In this document: positions 7,497 through 15,103 of the stretch, one piece after another
Numbering within the stretch: position 1 is the stretch's first letter
Layout of the letters: each line of letters opens with the position of its first letter
Source of the DNA: a virus
Direction: 5' to 3' (one strand)
DNA: 20,032 bases
IMG/VR virus record: IMGVR_UViG_3300036398_003212
Location: 1-20,032 of that record
Notes under the pieces: model-generated
Databases searched by the model: none
What the model was told of the DNA's origin: nothing
What the model saw: only the letters and a program-made list of their open reading frames with translations
Program-made: the position numbers and the translations under genes

Positions 7497-8734
7497 CGCT
7501 TCCGCCTCACGGCTGCACGCCGCTGCTCACGGTTGATTGGCTTGACACCTTCCGCCAACAAAGTTTCCATTGACGACAAAATCGGTCGCCAATGGGTTGC
7601 AAACACATTGTCCGTCTGGTACGGCTCGGCGAATTTGATGGACGCGGCACGCGCTTCTGACAATCTGGCCGCGTCACCTTTCAATGCATACGATTGTTCA
7701 AGCGCATCAATGATCCCGTCAACGGATGGCAACTTCCAGAATGACCCCTGAAATTCGTCCCATTCTTTTTGCCCTTCAACAACCCACCCGTGACCGACCA
7801 ACTCTGGCGATGCCGTCCAATTCGTGACGATCACCGGAACGCCCGTGGCTTGGGCTTCTAGTGTCGGGACACCGAAGCCTTCTCCCCGTGCCGCGCCGAG
7901 CAGCACATCGCTTGATCGAATCAATGCGGCAACCGTCTGCGCGGAAATGCCCATCCGATATTCAAATTGTGGAACGATGCGAACTTGCTTTTCTGGCGCA
8001 CCAACCGCTTTCAACAGCCGAGGGATGTTCACGCCGCTTGCGATGCCGGATGCTTCCGTGTGAAGGTACAAAAACGCATCGTCGTGCCGTCGTGCGAATT
8101 CCGACCACGCGGCCAGATTTTCAGGGAAGCACTTTCGGATAGGGGTGTTGCCCTTGTTGGCGGCGTTCATTGTGGTCAAATGCGCGTCCGCAGGGATCTG
8201 CATTTTGTCGCGCATCGTTTCGCCGTCTGGACTGAAAATGTTTGGGTCGTATGAATGCGGCGCATAAAACACCCGCTCGCGGGAAATCCCCGAATCAAGC
8301 AACGCTTGTTCGCCGAATTTTGACATTGCCAATGCCCATTTTCGACCAGGACGATTGAAAAATGTGGACACCTCTGGCGTGACCGGATCGTGGTCAACGG
8401 GTGTCCAACATAGCAGCGGCACTTCATCCCATTGCGGTGCTTTGAAGACCCAAACATCAAACAATGTCAAGCCAAGCCCGCGATGTCGCTGGTCGCCAAT
8501 GTGGTTCGCGATCTGCGCGGGATGGATGTCATTGGAATATGCATCAATGCCTTGCGGGAAAACCGGAACGGGCGGATTGCCCCAATTGATGATCGAACCC
8601 GCAAGCCCGTGATTCGCGAGGATCGCGACTTCGTGGCCGTCTGCAACCAAACGCGGAACGATTTCCGCGGTTTGCACGCCATATCCCGATCCCGTCCAAG
8701 GGGCATTGCTTGACCAAGCGATGCGGAGCGTCAT
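7493..8734 (-). CDS. glycosyltransferase, GT-B fold (GT4-like)
   Basis: A 413-residue protein. The ATG at 8734 follows GGAGGGTGAGGCA; a TTG five codons upstream lies in the ribosome binding site itself. The N-terminal Rossmann half begins with MTLRIAWSSNAPWTGSGYGVQTAEI, the glycine-rich acceptor-side loop; residues 109-125 read LLCWTPVDHDPVTPEV. The C-terminal half has ARGEGFGVPTLEAQATGVPVIVTN with Glu 285 and Glu 293, the E-x7-E sugar-nucleotide motif of GT4 enzymes. The end is very basic (REQRRAAVRRKR), useful for binding a virion or DNA surface. The enzyme moves a sugar from a nucleotide donor onto an acceptor; capsid or tail glycosylation is the inferred role from context. Its stop overlaps the next gene (ATGA). 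Confidence 0.88.
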   Translation of the reverse strand: MTLRIAWSSNAPWTGSGYGVQTAEIVPRLVADGHEVAILANHGLAGSIINWGNPPVPVFPQGIDAYSNDIHPAQIANHIGDQRHRGLGLTLFDVWVFKAPQWDEVPLLCWTPVDHDPVTPEVSTFFNRPGRKWALAMSKFGEQALLDSGISRERVFYAPHSYDPNIFSPDGETMRDKMQIPADAHLTTMNAANKGNTPIRKCFPENLAAWSEFARRHDDAFLYLHTEASGIASGVNIPRLLKAVGAPEKQVRIVPQFEYRMGISAQTVAALIRSSDVLLGAARGEGFGVPTLEAQATGVPVIVTNWTASPELVGHGWVVEGQKEWDEFQGSFWKLPSVDGIIDALEQSYALKGDAARLSEARAASIKFAEPYQTDNVFATHWRPILSSMETLLAEGVKPINREQRRAAVRRKR

Positions 8735-8755
8735 TGCCTCACCCTCCAAATAAAA

Positions 8756-8789
8756 GTCCGAGCGTCACCCAGACGGGCGACGCTCGGAC
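8756..8789 (-). terminator. strong intrinsic terminator after the capsid gene
   Basis: On the minus strand GTCCGAGCGTC pairs with GACGCTCGGAC (11 bp perfect), and inside this GCCC pairs with GGGT around the GTCT loop (one G-T pair), for a 15-bp stem in 34 bases. TTTTATTT follows directly (8755-8748). It lies between the capsid stop and the glycosyltransferase start, and the T-run leads straight into the ribosome binding site TTTGGAGG. It should lower, but not abolish, transcription into the downstream genes. Confidence 0.9.
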
Positions 8790-8819
8790 GATTCTACCTC
8801 AACCGAGGCAGATTGCCAA

Positions 8820-10010
8820 TTATGAGTTGGCGGAAACGAGCACGCGACCCGCAAGTGTATCCGGCAGCGCCGAGTCCACATGATAGATCGTTCGGATTCC
8901 GATGCTGTTGATCTCGAAGTAGCGTTCCTGCGAGGTTGCCACTTCAACACCACCCGCTTCTCGGATATAGAACGACGGCTCGTGGAGCAATGCCACGGAC
9001 TTGGATGCAGATGCAACCGCGGCCATGTGGACATTCTCCTTGACACGATATCCGAGCAGTGTCTCTGGCGCACCAGCCGCGACGGCTGGTTGCCAAATGA
9101 ACTGTCCGTTCAGATCCTGGAGGCGGCGAACCTTGCTCGCTGCACCCGTTGAAATCTGCCACACCGTGTTGGCGTTCCTATATTTTGGCGAGAGTGCATA
9201 GATCACGCCCGCTAGATCGAGCGCATCAAAGAAGGTCGCCGTGACCGTCCCTGACTTGGTTGCGGTCGTAAGCGCACCAGCCGTGGTCAGCGCGGACACG
9301 AAGCCCGTTGGCTGAACCGTTCCGGTTCCGAGGGTACACGCCGAACCCGCGAGGAATGCGATCTGGTTGCCCGCCGCGCGGCCAACATATTCCACGAGGT
9401 TGAAGCCAGCCGAATCAACCAACTCGCGTGATGCAAGCGTCAGCGTTGCCGCCGCGTATGCGCCAAGCGTGATGCTTGTGAAGACTGGATCCGAAGCCGA
9501 AATCGTTCCGCCCTGGGAAACGAAAGCCGCGCTTGGCGCGGTTCCCGCCATCACAGGCACGGTGATGTTTCGGATGTCGGTTGTGCGGATCTTGGACGCG
9601 CCTTCATAAACAGGGTTGCCTTCAACCAACTGCTCAACCACGAAATCAGCAAACGTCACAGGCGTTGTAGCCGTAGCCGTTGCGAGCGCGCGAAGTTCAA
9701 AATTCGCGGAACGCTTCTCGCCGTTGATGATGGCGCGGAGGACATCCGCATCATTGTTCAGCGGCTTTGCCGATGTGACTTCAAGGTTTCCGACGATTGC
9801 GGCCAACTTCGTTGAACGCTCTTCGCCCTTCTTGATGTCGTTGATCTTTTCCAACTTTGCATCCATCTGCTCGTTGAGACGGTCATACTGCGCGCTCTCC
9901 TCTGCGGAAAGTTCGCGAGCCTCGTCAGCGGCGCGGGTGATAAGACCCTTCGCAGCCTCAAAGTCCGTCCGATATGCAGAATGGAGGCGGTTCATCAGTT
10001 CATTCGACAC
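8820..10010 (-). CDS. major capsid protein, HK97 fold
   Basis: A 396-residue capsid protein. The GTG at 10010 follows GAAAGGGGAATCATC, a strong ribosome binding site, and removes 15 unlikely residues. Residues 1-80 are a charged helical delta-domain (NRLHSAYRTDFEAAKGL, LNEQMDAKLEKINDIKKGEERSTKLAAIVG) with coiled-coil character, the part normally removed by the protease. After about residue 100 the HK97 shell domain follows: NPVYEGASKIRTTDIRNITVPV (N-arm), SQGGTISASDPVFTSITLGAYAAATLTLASREL (E-loop region), AAGNQIAFLAGS, YRNANTVWQIST, LLGYRVKENVHM and the closing P-domain strand AVALLHEP, FEINSIGIRTIYHVDSALPDTLAGRVLV. It forms the icosahedral shell. There is no separate scaffold gene, as in HK97. 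It ends at a strong terminator. Confidence 0.95.
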   Translation of the reverse strand: MSNELMNRLHSAYRTDFEAAKGLITRAADEARELSAEESAQYDRLNEQMDAKLEKINDIKKGEERSTKLAAIVGNLEVTSAKPLNNDADVLRAIINGEKRSANFELRALATATATTPVTFADFVVEQLVEGNPVYEGASKIRTTDIRNITVPVMAGTAPSAAFVSQGGTISASDPVFTSITLGAYAAATLTLASRELVDSAGFNLVEYVGRAAGNQIAFLAGSACTLGTGTVQPTGFVSALTTAGALTTATKSGTVTATFFDALDLAGVIYALSPKYRNANTVWQISTGAASKVRRLQDLNGQFIWQPAVAAGAPETLLGYRVKENVHMAAVASASKSVALLHEPSFYIREAGGVEVATSQERYFEINSIGIRTIYHVDSALPDTLAGRVLVSANS

Positions 10011-10117
10011 GATGATTCCCCTTTCGCTATTCGGTTTTTTTATCAATCCCCTCAACGGTGGTACTCGTCCGGCGGTGCGAATGCCCTTTGCGGATCTGCC
10101 CTTGCGTTTTGGTTTTT
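10011..10117 (-). other. gap between protease and capsid genes (untranslated leader)
   Basis: This 107-base gap is the longest in the head region. On the minus strand it starts with an A-run beside the protease stop (TAAAAAAACC), contains a near-duplicate GCAAGGGCA/GCAAAGGGCA, and repeats a similar A7CC run (GATAAAAAAACCGAA) shortly before the capsid ribosome binding site. A TTGAGG with a weak GAATAG 17 bases further on could be a promoter, but it fits poorly. No hairpin terminator is seen. Confidence 0.35.
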
Positions 10118-11488
10118 TTAGTCTAAGGCGCGACGCGCCAATTCAATTTGGCGTTCGCGGATTGATCGTGGTACTGCGCGCGGGATCGTGACTTCGATCT
10201 CCACTTTCACGCCGGATTCCGTTTCGGTTTCTGGCGCGGGCTGCTCCATCGGATCCAAGTCAGCAGCGGTTTCCTCGTCCGTTGCCGCACCTTCGGTTGG
10301 TTCGGTTTCGGCTTCTGCCGCATCAGATTCATCGTCAACGATGACGGCGTTGACCGCATCGGCGATGACCTTCGCTTGATCTTCATTCATATTGCCCGCG
10401 AGCAGAGCGACCACCGCTTCACGGAGCGCGGCCACATCAATCCCGCTATCGGATGCCAGCGACCGCACGGCGACCGTTGAAATGGTTCCCGGATAATACG
10501 GCGCGAGCCCCGTCAATGCGGAAACCTCGACCAACTTCACATCACGCAATTCACGCACCCCTTCATCGTTCACCTTGTTTGCATTGGTTGAGAAAAACCC
10601 GAACGACATCCCCAGCGACTTGCCCATCGTCTTGACAATTTCGGCAAGGTCGCGATGGAATGAAATGTTCGGATTCAATGACACGCGTGCGCGCAGACCT
10701 TTTCCGTCATCATCAAGCGTTAGCGTGCCGGACTTGGTTGTTCCAAGCAAGAGTTCAGGGTTGTGGTCTTGATACGCTTTGACATCCCATTCGCCACGCT
10801 CTGCGGCGGCCAATGATCGGCGGAATGCTCCGGGCTTGATGACTTCTGGTGCAACGCCCGTGTCGGACGGCGAATCATACAGCGCGGCATATCCTTCAAA
10901 CGTCATTCCCGTTTCGTCAACGGCGCGGAGTTCAACCGCAGCGGTTCGGAATTCGATTGCCATGTCATCCCCTTTGCTTCTCATTCGGTCGCCATTTTCA
11001 TCAGCCGCGTCAATGATAGCCCCCGCCCATCGTTCGCCAGCATCTCCACCCCATAACGCCCACGCGATGCGACCAGCAGACGGGTAGCCGTCTTCTCCCG
11101 GACGGAAACCTTCCGCTTGCTTGTCAATCGTATGGCGCGCGAAATATGAATTCATCCGCACGACCGTTTCATAGGGCAGACGCTTGCCGTTGGAAATATC
11201 ACGGGCGCGGGCAACCCCAATGTCCGTTCCTCCGCGCCCGTATTCACGCCGCCATTGAAGTCCGCGCTCTGCCTCTGCCCGCATCGCCGCGGTCGGCTCA
11301 TATCCGTTCGGATCAATCGCCCGTTCGTCTTCAAGCGCAATGTTCAGCGCGGTCAAATGGTCTTCGGCCAATGACTGCTCGTCCGCCGGATGGCATCCCC
11401 CAGGAACAATATCCTTGGAGCCGTCCGCATTGACCTTCACAACGGCAAACGCGCACCCGTTGAAATCTGGTTCGATAGCGTATGGCAT
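10118..11488 (-). CDS. prohead protease with N-terminal accessory domains and acidic tail
   Basis: A 456-residue, multi-domain protein. Residues about 1-60 are a small Cys/His-containing domain (CAFAVVKVNADGSKDIVPGG then CHPADEQSLAEDHLTALN). Residues 70-156 carry the phage domain RGLQWRREYGRGGTDIGVARARDISNGKRL, ending AEGFRPGEDGYPSAGRIAWALWGGD. Residues 177-340 are the HK97-type protease: EFRTAAVELRA, FEGYAALYDS, VIKPGAFRRSL, YQDHNPELLLG (His 242) and MGKSLGMSFGF (Ser 295), a His/Ser site. Residues 385-427 are strongly acidic, followed by a basic helix, probably a scaffold-like segment. An internal ATG at 10963 (residue 176) after AAAGGGGATGAC could give a protease-only form of 281 residues. 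The protein matures the capsid shell by cleaving scaffold/delta regions. Start ATG overlaps the upstream stop; a TTG one codon earlier is also possible. Confidence 0.9.
   Translation of the reverse strand: MPYAIEPDFNGCAFAVVKVNADGSKDIVPGGCHPADEQSLAEDHLTALNIALEDERAIDPNGYEPTAAMRAEAERGLQWRREYGRGGTDIGVARARDISNGKRLPYETVVRMNSYFARHTIDKQAEGFRPGEDGYPSAGRIAWALWGGDAGERWAGAIIDAADENGDRMRSKGDDMAIEFRTAAVELRAVDETGMTFEGYAALYDSPSDTGVAPEVIKPGAFRRSLAAAERGEWDVKAYQDHNPELLLGTTKSGTLTLDDDGKGLRARVSLNPNISFHRDLAEIVKTMGKSLGMSFGFFSTNANKVNDEGVRELRDVKLVEVSALTGLAPYYPGTISTVAVRSLASDSGIDVAALREAVVALLAGNMNEDQAKVIADAVNAVIVDDESDAAEAETEPTEGAATDEETAADLDPMEQPAPETETESGVKVEIEVTIPRAVPRSIRERQIELARRALD
10961..10975 (-). promoter_or_regulatory. 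internal ribosome binding site within the protease gene
   Basis: AAAGGGGATGAC precedes an in-frame ATG (10963) with optimal spacing, exactly at the border between the accessory domain and the HK97 protease fold. This is the kind of signal that makes a shorter second product from one gene. Whether it is used is not shown by sequence alone. Confidence 0.5.
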
Positions 11489-11757
11489 CAAGGATCAACC
11501 TGAAAATCAAACACGGAAATCACCGCATCGGATGAGTCTGACACCGCCCACAAAATGTCTCCGTTTGCAATTTTGATGGGAACAATTGCGTTTTTGACAA
11601 TTTCAAATCCCCCGCCTACGGTGACCGATTCATCTCCGACATAAACGGTTTTGTTGTCGTTTGATTCAATTGTCAATTCGTGGGTGTTTTTGAGCGTTGC
11701 GGTTCCAATGGCAACAGCAGCCGTTCCGATGGTGATATGTCGTGAAGTGAATGTCAT
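11488..11757 (-). CDS. small beta-rich virion-associated protein (hypothetical)
   Basis: An 89-residue protein made almost entirely of short strands: MTFTSRHITIGTAAVAIGTATLKN, ELTIESNDNKTVYVGDESVTVGGGFEIV, then IKIANGDILWAVSDSSDAVISVFDF. Short phage proteins with this 'strand - Asn/Asp turn - VYVGDxxVT - LWAVs' pattern occur between portal and protease in many phages, and have been thought to be capsid- or neck-associated, but no role is proven to me. The ATG overlaps the portal stop (ATGA) and the TGA overlaps the protease ATG (TGATG). No Cys, no membrane segment, no signal. Confidence 0.7.
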   Translation of the reverse strand: MTFTSRHITIGTAAVAIGTATLKNTHELTIESNDNKTVYVGDESVTVGGGFEIVKNAIVPIKIANGDILWAVSDSSDAVISVFDFQVDP

Positions 11758-13034
11758 AGTTTCGCGATCCGTCTGGCTTCTGCCGGATCAACGCCCGCGT
11801 TGATCAGTACGGCATACACGTCGGCTTTCTGCTTGGCAGATGCCAACGCGGAATCGGATTGATTCAACGGTTGACGATATGCGTTGGCCGCCGCATCATC
11901 CACGGGCGCAAGGTCTTCCAGCCGTCTGATTTCTGCCACATTGATCCACCCTTCGGATAGCCCGATGCGATAGGCTTCAAACCGTTCGCGGGTTGATCCA
12001 CGAAGCAACGCGTCCATGGACAATCGCGTGAACGCTTCTGGCCGCGGAATCAAAATCGACAGTGCGCGTTCGATCTTTTCCGCAAGCGGGCGCAGCGTGT
12101 ACGACACGAATGACGCGTTCAATTCAACGACTGATGAATATGACATCGCGCCCGGAGTCGTGACGGCGAGGAGCGCGGGCGGGACGCGGAAGATGCGCGC
12201 GACTTCGTTGACGGTGAACTCCCGTGACGCGAGCAGTTGCGCGTCTTCCGGTCGGAACGACAATGCTTTGAATGTCGCTCCGCCGCTCAACACCCCAGGA
12301 GTGTGTGCGTTGACACCCGTGTGGTGGCGCAACCAACCGTCTTTCAATAACTTGGCTTGTTCGGCCGTCAGCGCGTCTGGCGTTTCAATGATGCCCGTAG
12401 GCGTGGAGCCGGTCGCAAAGAAGTTGGCGGCAGAATCATCAAGCGTCATTCCCAACGCAAGAGTGTTGCGGAGAGCCTCGATTGGATTGATGCCGCGGAG
12501 TTGTCCGGGCAGCGTGATCAACGGAATGTGCAAAATGGTGTCAGATCCAAAATCCACATTCTCCGCGCCGTTGCGGATCGTATAGAAAACCTCACGCCCG
12601 CGCTGGTGGATGGTGATAGTGCGAGGGTCAAGGACGCGAACTTCTAGCGGCTCGTTGGTGTCTGGGTCGCGCGGTGCAAACACGAAAGCGTTTCCGTTGA
12701 CGTAAAGACTGACGGTGATTTGCGACAAAATTTCATTGATGCCAACATTCTGCCCCGGAATCGGGTTCGTCATCCACAACGGTTTGACACCGCCCGGACG
12801 ATACGGGCGACGCTGGCCATTGTCGCGAATATAAGAATCAATTGGGAGTGTGGAGATCAAGTCGCTCAACAAGGTCACGCAAGCCCAAGCCGTGGACAAT
12901 CCAAACACGGACTCTTCATCAACACGCTTGGCGGAGATTCCCGGAACGCGATCAAACGCTTGCGGAATCAACCCCAGACCATTCAAGTTTCGCGGTTGTA
13001 GATTTGTCCCCAATACGCGGCGAATGATGCTCAC
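11754..13034 (-). CDS. portal protein, HK97 family
   Basis: A 426-residue portal (HK97/SPP1 super-family, Phage_portal). Visible signs are the N-terminal SVFGLSTAWACVTLLSDLISTLPI, the wing region ITVSLYVNGNAFVFAPRD and VRVLDPRTITIHQRG, then ILHIPLITLPGQLRGINPIEALRN, ALGMTLDDSAANFFATGSTPTGII (stem/clip area), FTVNEVARIFRVPPALLA, and SYTLRPLAEKIERAL. The dodecameric ring sits at one capsid vertex, is docked by terminase during packaging, and later binds the connector. GTG start overlapping the upstream stop (GTGA). The last 50 residues (SDSALASAKQKADVYAVLINAGVDPAEARRIAKL) are an Ala-rich tail that probably stays on the capsid interior. Confidence 0.95.
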   Translation of the reverse strand: MSIIRRVLGTNLQPRNLNGLGLIPQAFDRVPGISAKRVDEESVFGLSTAWACVTLLSDLISTLPIDSYIRDNGQRRPYRPGGVKPLWMTNPIPGQNVGINEILSQITVSLYVNGNAFVFAPRDPDTNEPLEVRVLDPRTITIHQRGREVFYTIRNGAENVDFGSDTILHIPLITLPGQLRGINPIEALRNTLALGMTLDDSAANFFATGSTPTGIIETPDALTAEQAKLLKDGWLRHHTGVNAHTPGVLSGGATFKALSFRPEDAQLLASREFTVNEVARIFRVPPALLAVTTPGAMSYSSVVELNASFVSYTLRPLAEKIERALSILIPRPEAFTRLSMDALLRGSTRERFEAYRIGLSEGWINVAEIRRLEDLAPVDDAAANAYRQPLNQSDSALASAKQKADVYAVLINAGVDPAEARRIAKL

Positions 13035-13165
13035 TTGTCACCCCTTGAATAGCCGAATGCAATCAGACCGATCCCGACCAGACCGATGATGATTGATGGA
13101 TGCACCAAATACGCGGCCAAGATTAGCAGACCGACACCGGCAATTTCCGCGATGGTTGAAATCAT
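13031..13165 (-). CDS. 44-residue membrane protein between terminase and portal
   Basis: A short gene locked in place by two overlaps: its ATG (13165) forms ATGA with the terminase stop, and its TGA (13033-13031) forms GTGA with the portal start. Translation gives MISTIAEIAGVGLLILAAY, then LVHPS, then IIIGLVGIGLIAFGYSRGDK: two hydrophobic helices separated by a short His-Pro turn, with a positively charged end that should face the cytoplasm. A hairpin of this size is compatible with a small membrane protein such as a holin-like or packaging-associated factor, but I recognise no family. Perfect gene packing and clean hydrophobic pattern argue that it is real. Confidence 0.75.
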   Translation of the reverse strand: MISTIAEIAGVGLLILAAYLVHPSIIIGLVGIGLIAFGYSRGDK

Positions 13166-14667
13166 AGGCTGTGAAACTCCACGCTTCTGGCGGGTTTTGC
13201 CGCCTCGCTGGCATAATAGCGCGCCCGATCCAATGCCATCGTAGCAGCAACGGCGAGGTCAATCTTGCGGGCAGACCCGCGATGTTCCTTGACGATGCGA
13301 GGGCCGAACCGATCCGTCTTCACGGCGGCATTCTGGAAATGCCGGACCATCGCCGCGGTCAAATGCGGCTCGCCGCCCCAATGGATCTCTCCTTGCGTGA
13401 CCGCCTCGAAGTAGCGTTGACACGCGGCCACCATCCTTGAAGGACTCTGAGGGAAGTGAACCACGTTCAATCCAGCGTGTTCCAACGCTTCCAACGACCG
13501 CGACCACCTGAATGGATCTGCCGCCAATTCGATGATCTGGAATTTCTTGGCAATTTCCAGGATCGCGGCTTCAACTTCCCCAATGTCCACACGCCAATGC
13601 GGGTCATCAATTGGCCGTTCAAACAACAACAGCGGTTCAATGTGGCCGTCCAGAGTTGCCCCAACCAGCACGGTGCAGTCCCCATCAAATGAGCCGTCAA
13701 ATGAAGCAACGATTGGTTCGCCCGGAATCAACCGTCGGTCGGTTTGCAATCGCTCGAACGATCCCGTTGGCAACCATGATGTTGAACGCGCGATCCATCG
13801 GTTCAGCCGTTTCGTTTCATACTCGTCACGCGGCAATGACCGCGCTGCCGCCGTGAAATCTTCGGGGTCAAGGAAATCACCCCATGCCGGATTTGCCGCT
13901 TTCGCGGCTTCAACCGAATCCCATTGCAGATCTTCTGGCGCGGTGAACCATCGGAAATAGAATTGCTCGTCTTGAATTTCCCCCGATTCAATGCGGCGAC
14001 CGTATTGCCACAACTTGTAGCACAGCGAATCTTGGCCGCGAGAATCGCTTTTGGATCCCGCCGTTGAAATGCCCAACACGAGCGGGTTTTTGCGTGTGCC
14101 GGAACCGAGGTTCACCGTTGCCCAGAGTCGGTCATCTGGTTGCACATGGACTTCATCAAATAGCACGGTTGAAAAGTTGTACCCTTCGGCGCGTGATGCT
14201 TCCGATGACAGCACGCGCAACACCGAACCCGTTTCCGCGTATTCAATCACATCGCGCAACACATGCAATTTGCGCGACAGCACGGGATCCAATTGCACCA
14301 TCCGAGCGCATTCCCGGAAGATGATGCGCGCTTGGGCGCGGTCACCCGCGACGATGGCGACTTCTGCGCCGATTTCGGTGAACAGCGAAAACAACGCGAT
14401 GCCCGCGGCCAACAAACTTTTGCCTTGCTTTCGCGGCATCAACAACAACCCGCGACGATATTTGCGGCGACCGTCTTCGCGGTGCGCGAATATTTCGTTC
14501 AAGATCTGCCGTTGCCACGGGCGCAATTCAATCAATTGTCCAGCCGTGTCCCCTTTGGTCAGACGGCAGAATGATTCGATGAATGTCGCAACCGTTTCGC
14601 CTTCAGGCGCGACGGGCGGCACGGATGAGCGCGTCGAGTTTCGCGGTTGCCGAATTCGCTTGGTCAC
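13162..14667 (-). CDS. terminase large subunit (ATPase and nuclease)
   Basis: A 501-residue packaging motor. The GTG at 14667 is placed six bases after AAGGGGG; a TTG one codon upstream is too close. The ATPase half shows the Q/Walker A region LLMPRKQGKSLL (about 77-86), Walker B VLFDEVH (168-174, Asp 171 and Glu 172) and coupling motif GISTAGS (199-205). The nuclease half shows ASFDGSFDGDCTVL (Asp 324), ELAADPFRWS (Asp 384) and KIDLAVAATMA (Asp 470), the three acidic residues of the RNase H-like site. The protein powers DNA translocation through the portal and cuts concatemers. Family: Terminase_1, HK97-like. Its stop overlaps a short membrane protein gene as ATGA. Confidence 0.95.
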   Translation of the reverse strand: MTKRIRQPRNSTRSSVPPVAPEGETVATFIESFCRLTKGDTAGQLIELRPWQRQILNEIFAHREDGRRKYRRGLLLMPRKQGKSLLAAGIALFSLFTEIGAEVAIVAGDRAQARIIFRECARMVQLDPVLSRKLHVLRDVIEYAETGSVLRVLSSEASRAEGYNFSTVLFDEVHVQPDDRLWATVNLGSGTRKNPLVLGISTAGSKSDSRGQDSLCYKLWQYGRRIESGEIQDEQFYFRWFTAPEDLQWDSVEAAKAANPAWGDFLDPEDFTAAARSLPRDEYETKRLNRWIARSTSWLPTGSFERLQTDRRLIPGEPIVASFDGSFDGDCTVLVGATLDGHIEPLLLFERPIDDPHWRVDIGEVEAAILEIAKKFQIIELAADPFRWSRSLEALEHAGLNVVHFPQSPSRMVAACQRYFEAVTQGEIHWGGEPHLTAAMVRHFQNAAVKTDRFGPRIVKEHRGSARKIDLAVAATMALDRARYYASEAAKPARSVEFHSL

Positions 14668-15088
14668 CAATTTCCCCCTTCAATCCAACGCGGGATGATG
14701 GGGTCAACCCCAATTCCCGTGCATACTTTTTCACCGCATCGCCGTTTTCCCGAACGATCTGGTGCAACGGGTTTTTGACGAATGTTCCTTCACGCCCCCG
14801 AACCAGAGGTCCGGTCTTGGCCAACATCGTTTCCGCTTCCGTGTATCGGGTGAACGCTTCGCAATAGAGTCGAATCAAATCCCGATCCGCCGATGTCAGC
14901 ACGCCCGTGTGACCGAGCGCATCAATCACCCGATCCCAGACTACCCGCACTTCCGGCCGCAGATCTGGCGGCGGGGTCAACGCCCCGCCCGCGGGGATTG
15001 GTTCCGCGTAGTTGATGACGGACGGGCGGGTTTGCCCAGCCAGAATCTTCAAACGCGTCGGCTTTGGTTGAGGTCCACGGGTTCCCAT
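14603..15088 (-). CDS. terminase small subunit, P27 family
   Basis: A 161-residue protein of normal length for the P27 family. It opens with MGTRGPQPKPTRLKILAGQTRPS, the hallmark basic/Gly-Pro start, then PPPDLRPEVRVVWDRVIDAL, LTSADRDLIRLYCEAFTRYTEAE, a GREGTFVKNPLHQIVRENGDAVKKYARELGLTPSSR segment and a helical tail. The protein recognises the packaging site on phage DNA and brings it to the large subunit at the portal. It overlaps the large subunit gene by 65 bases, so both are co-translated. It appears to be transcribed from its own leaderless promoter or by readthrough from the Mom-GP88 genes. Confidence 0.92.
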   Translation of the reverse strand: MGTRGPQPKPTRLKILAGQTRPSVINYAEPIPAGGALTPPPDLRPEVRVVWDRVIDALGHTGVLTSADRDLIRLYCEAFTRYTEAETMLAKTGPLVRGREGTFVKNPLHQIVRENGDAVKKYARELGLTPSSRVGLKGEIGDQANSATAKLDALIRAARRA

Positions 15089-15094
15089 CGCCCA

Positions 15095-15100
15095 AGTCTA
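15095..15100 (-). promoter_or_regulatory. -10 element of a leaderless promoter for small terminase gene
   Basis: TAGACT (TAnnnT) ends six bases before the ATG at 15088, and no Shine-Dalgarno sequence precedes this ATG. It lies just after the GP88 stop codon. No convincing -35 box is seen. If real, it starts the packaging/head operon. Confidence 0.4.
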
Positions 15101-15103
15101 ACG

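Noticed and set aside
10011-10055. Capsid protein start at 10055
   Set aside because: It adds 15 residues across an A-run without ribosome binding site; the GTG at 10010 follows AAAGGGGA with proper spacing.
13038-13262. 74-codon frame covering terminase end and the gap before portal
   Set aside because: It uses a different frame from the tightly overlapping 44-residue membrane protein, and its His/Arg-rich translation looks like a shadow.
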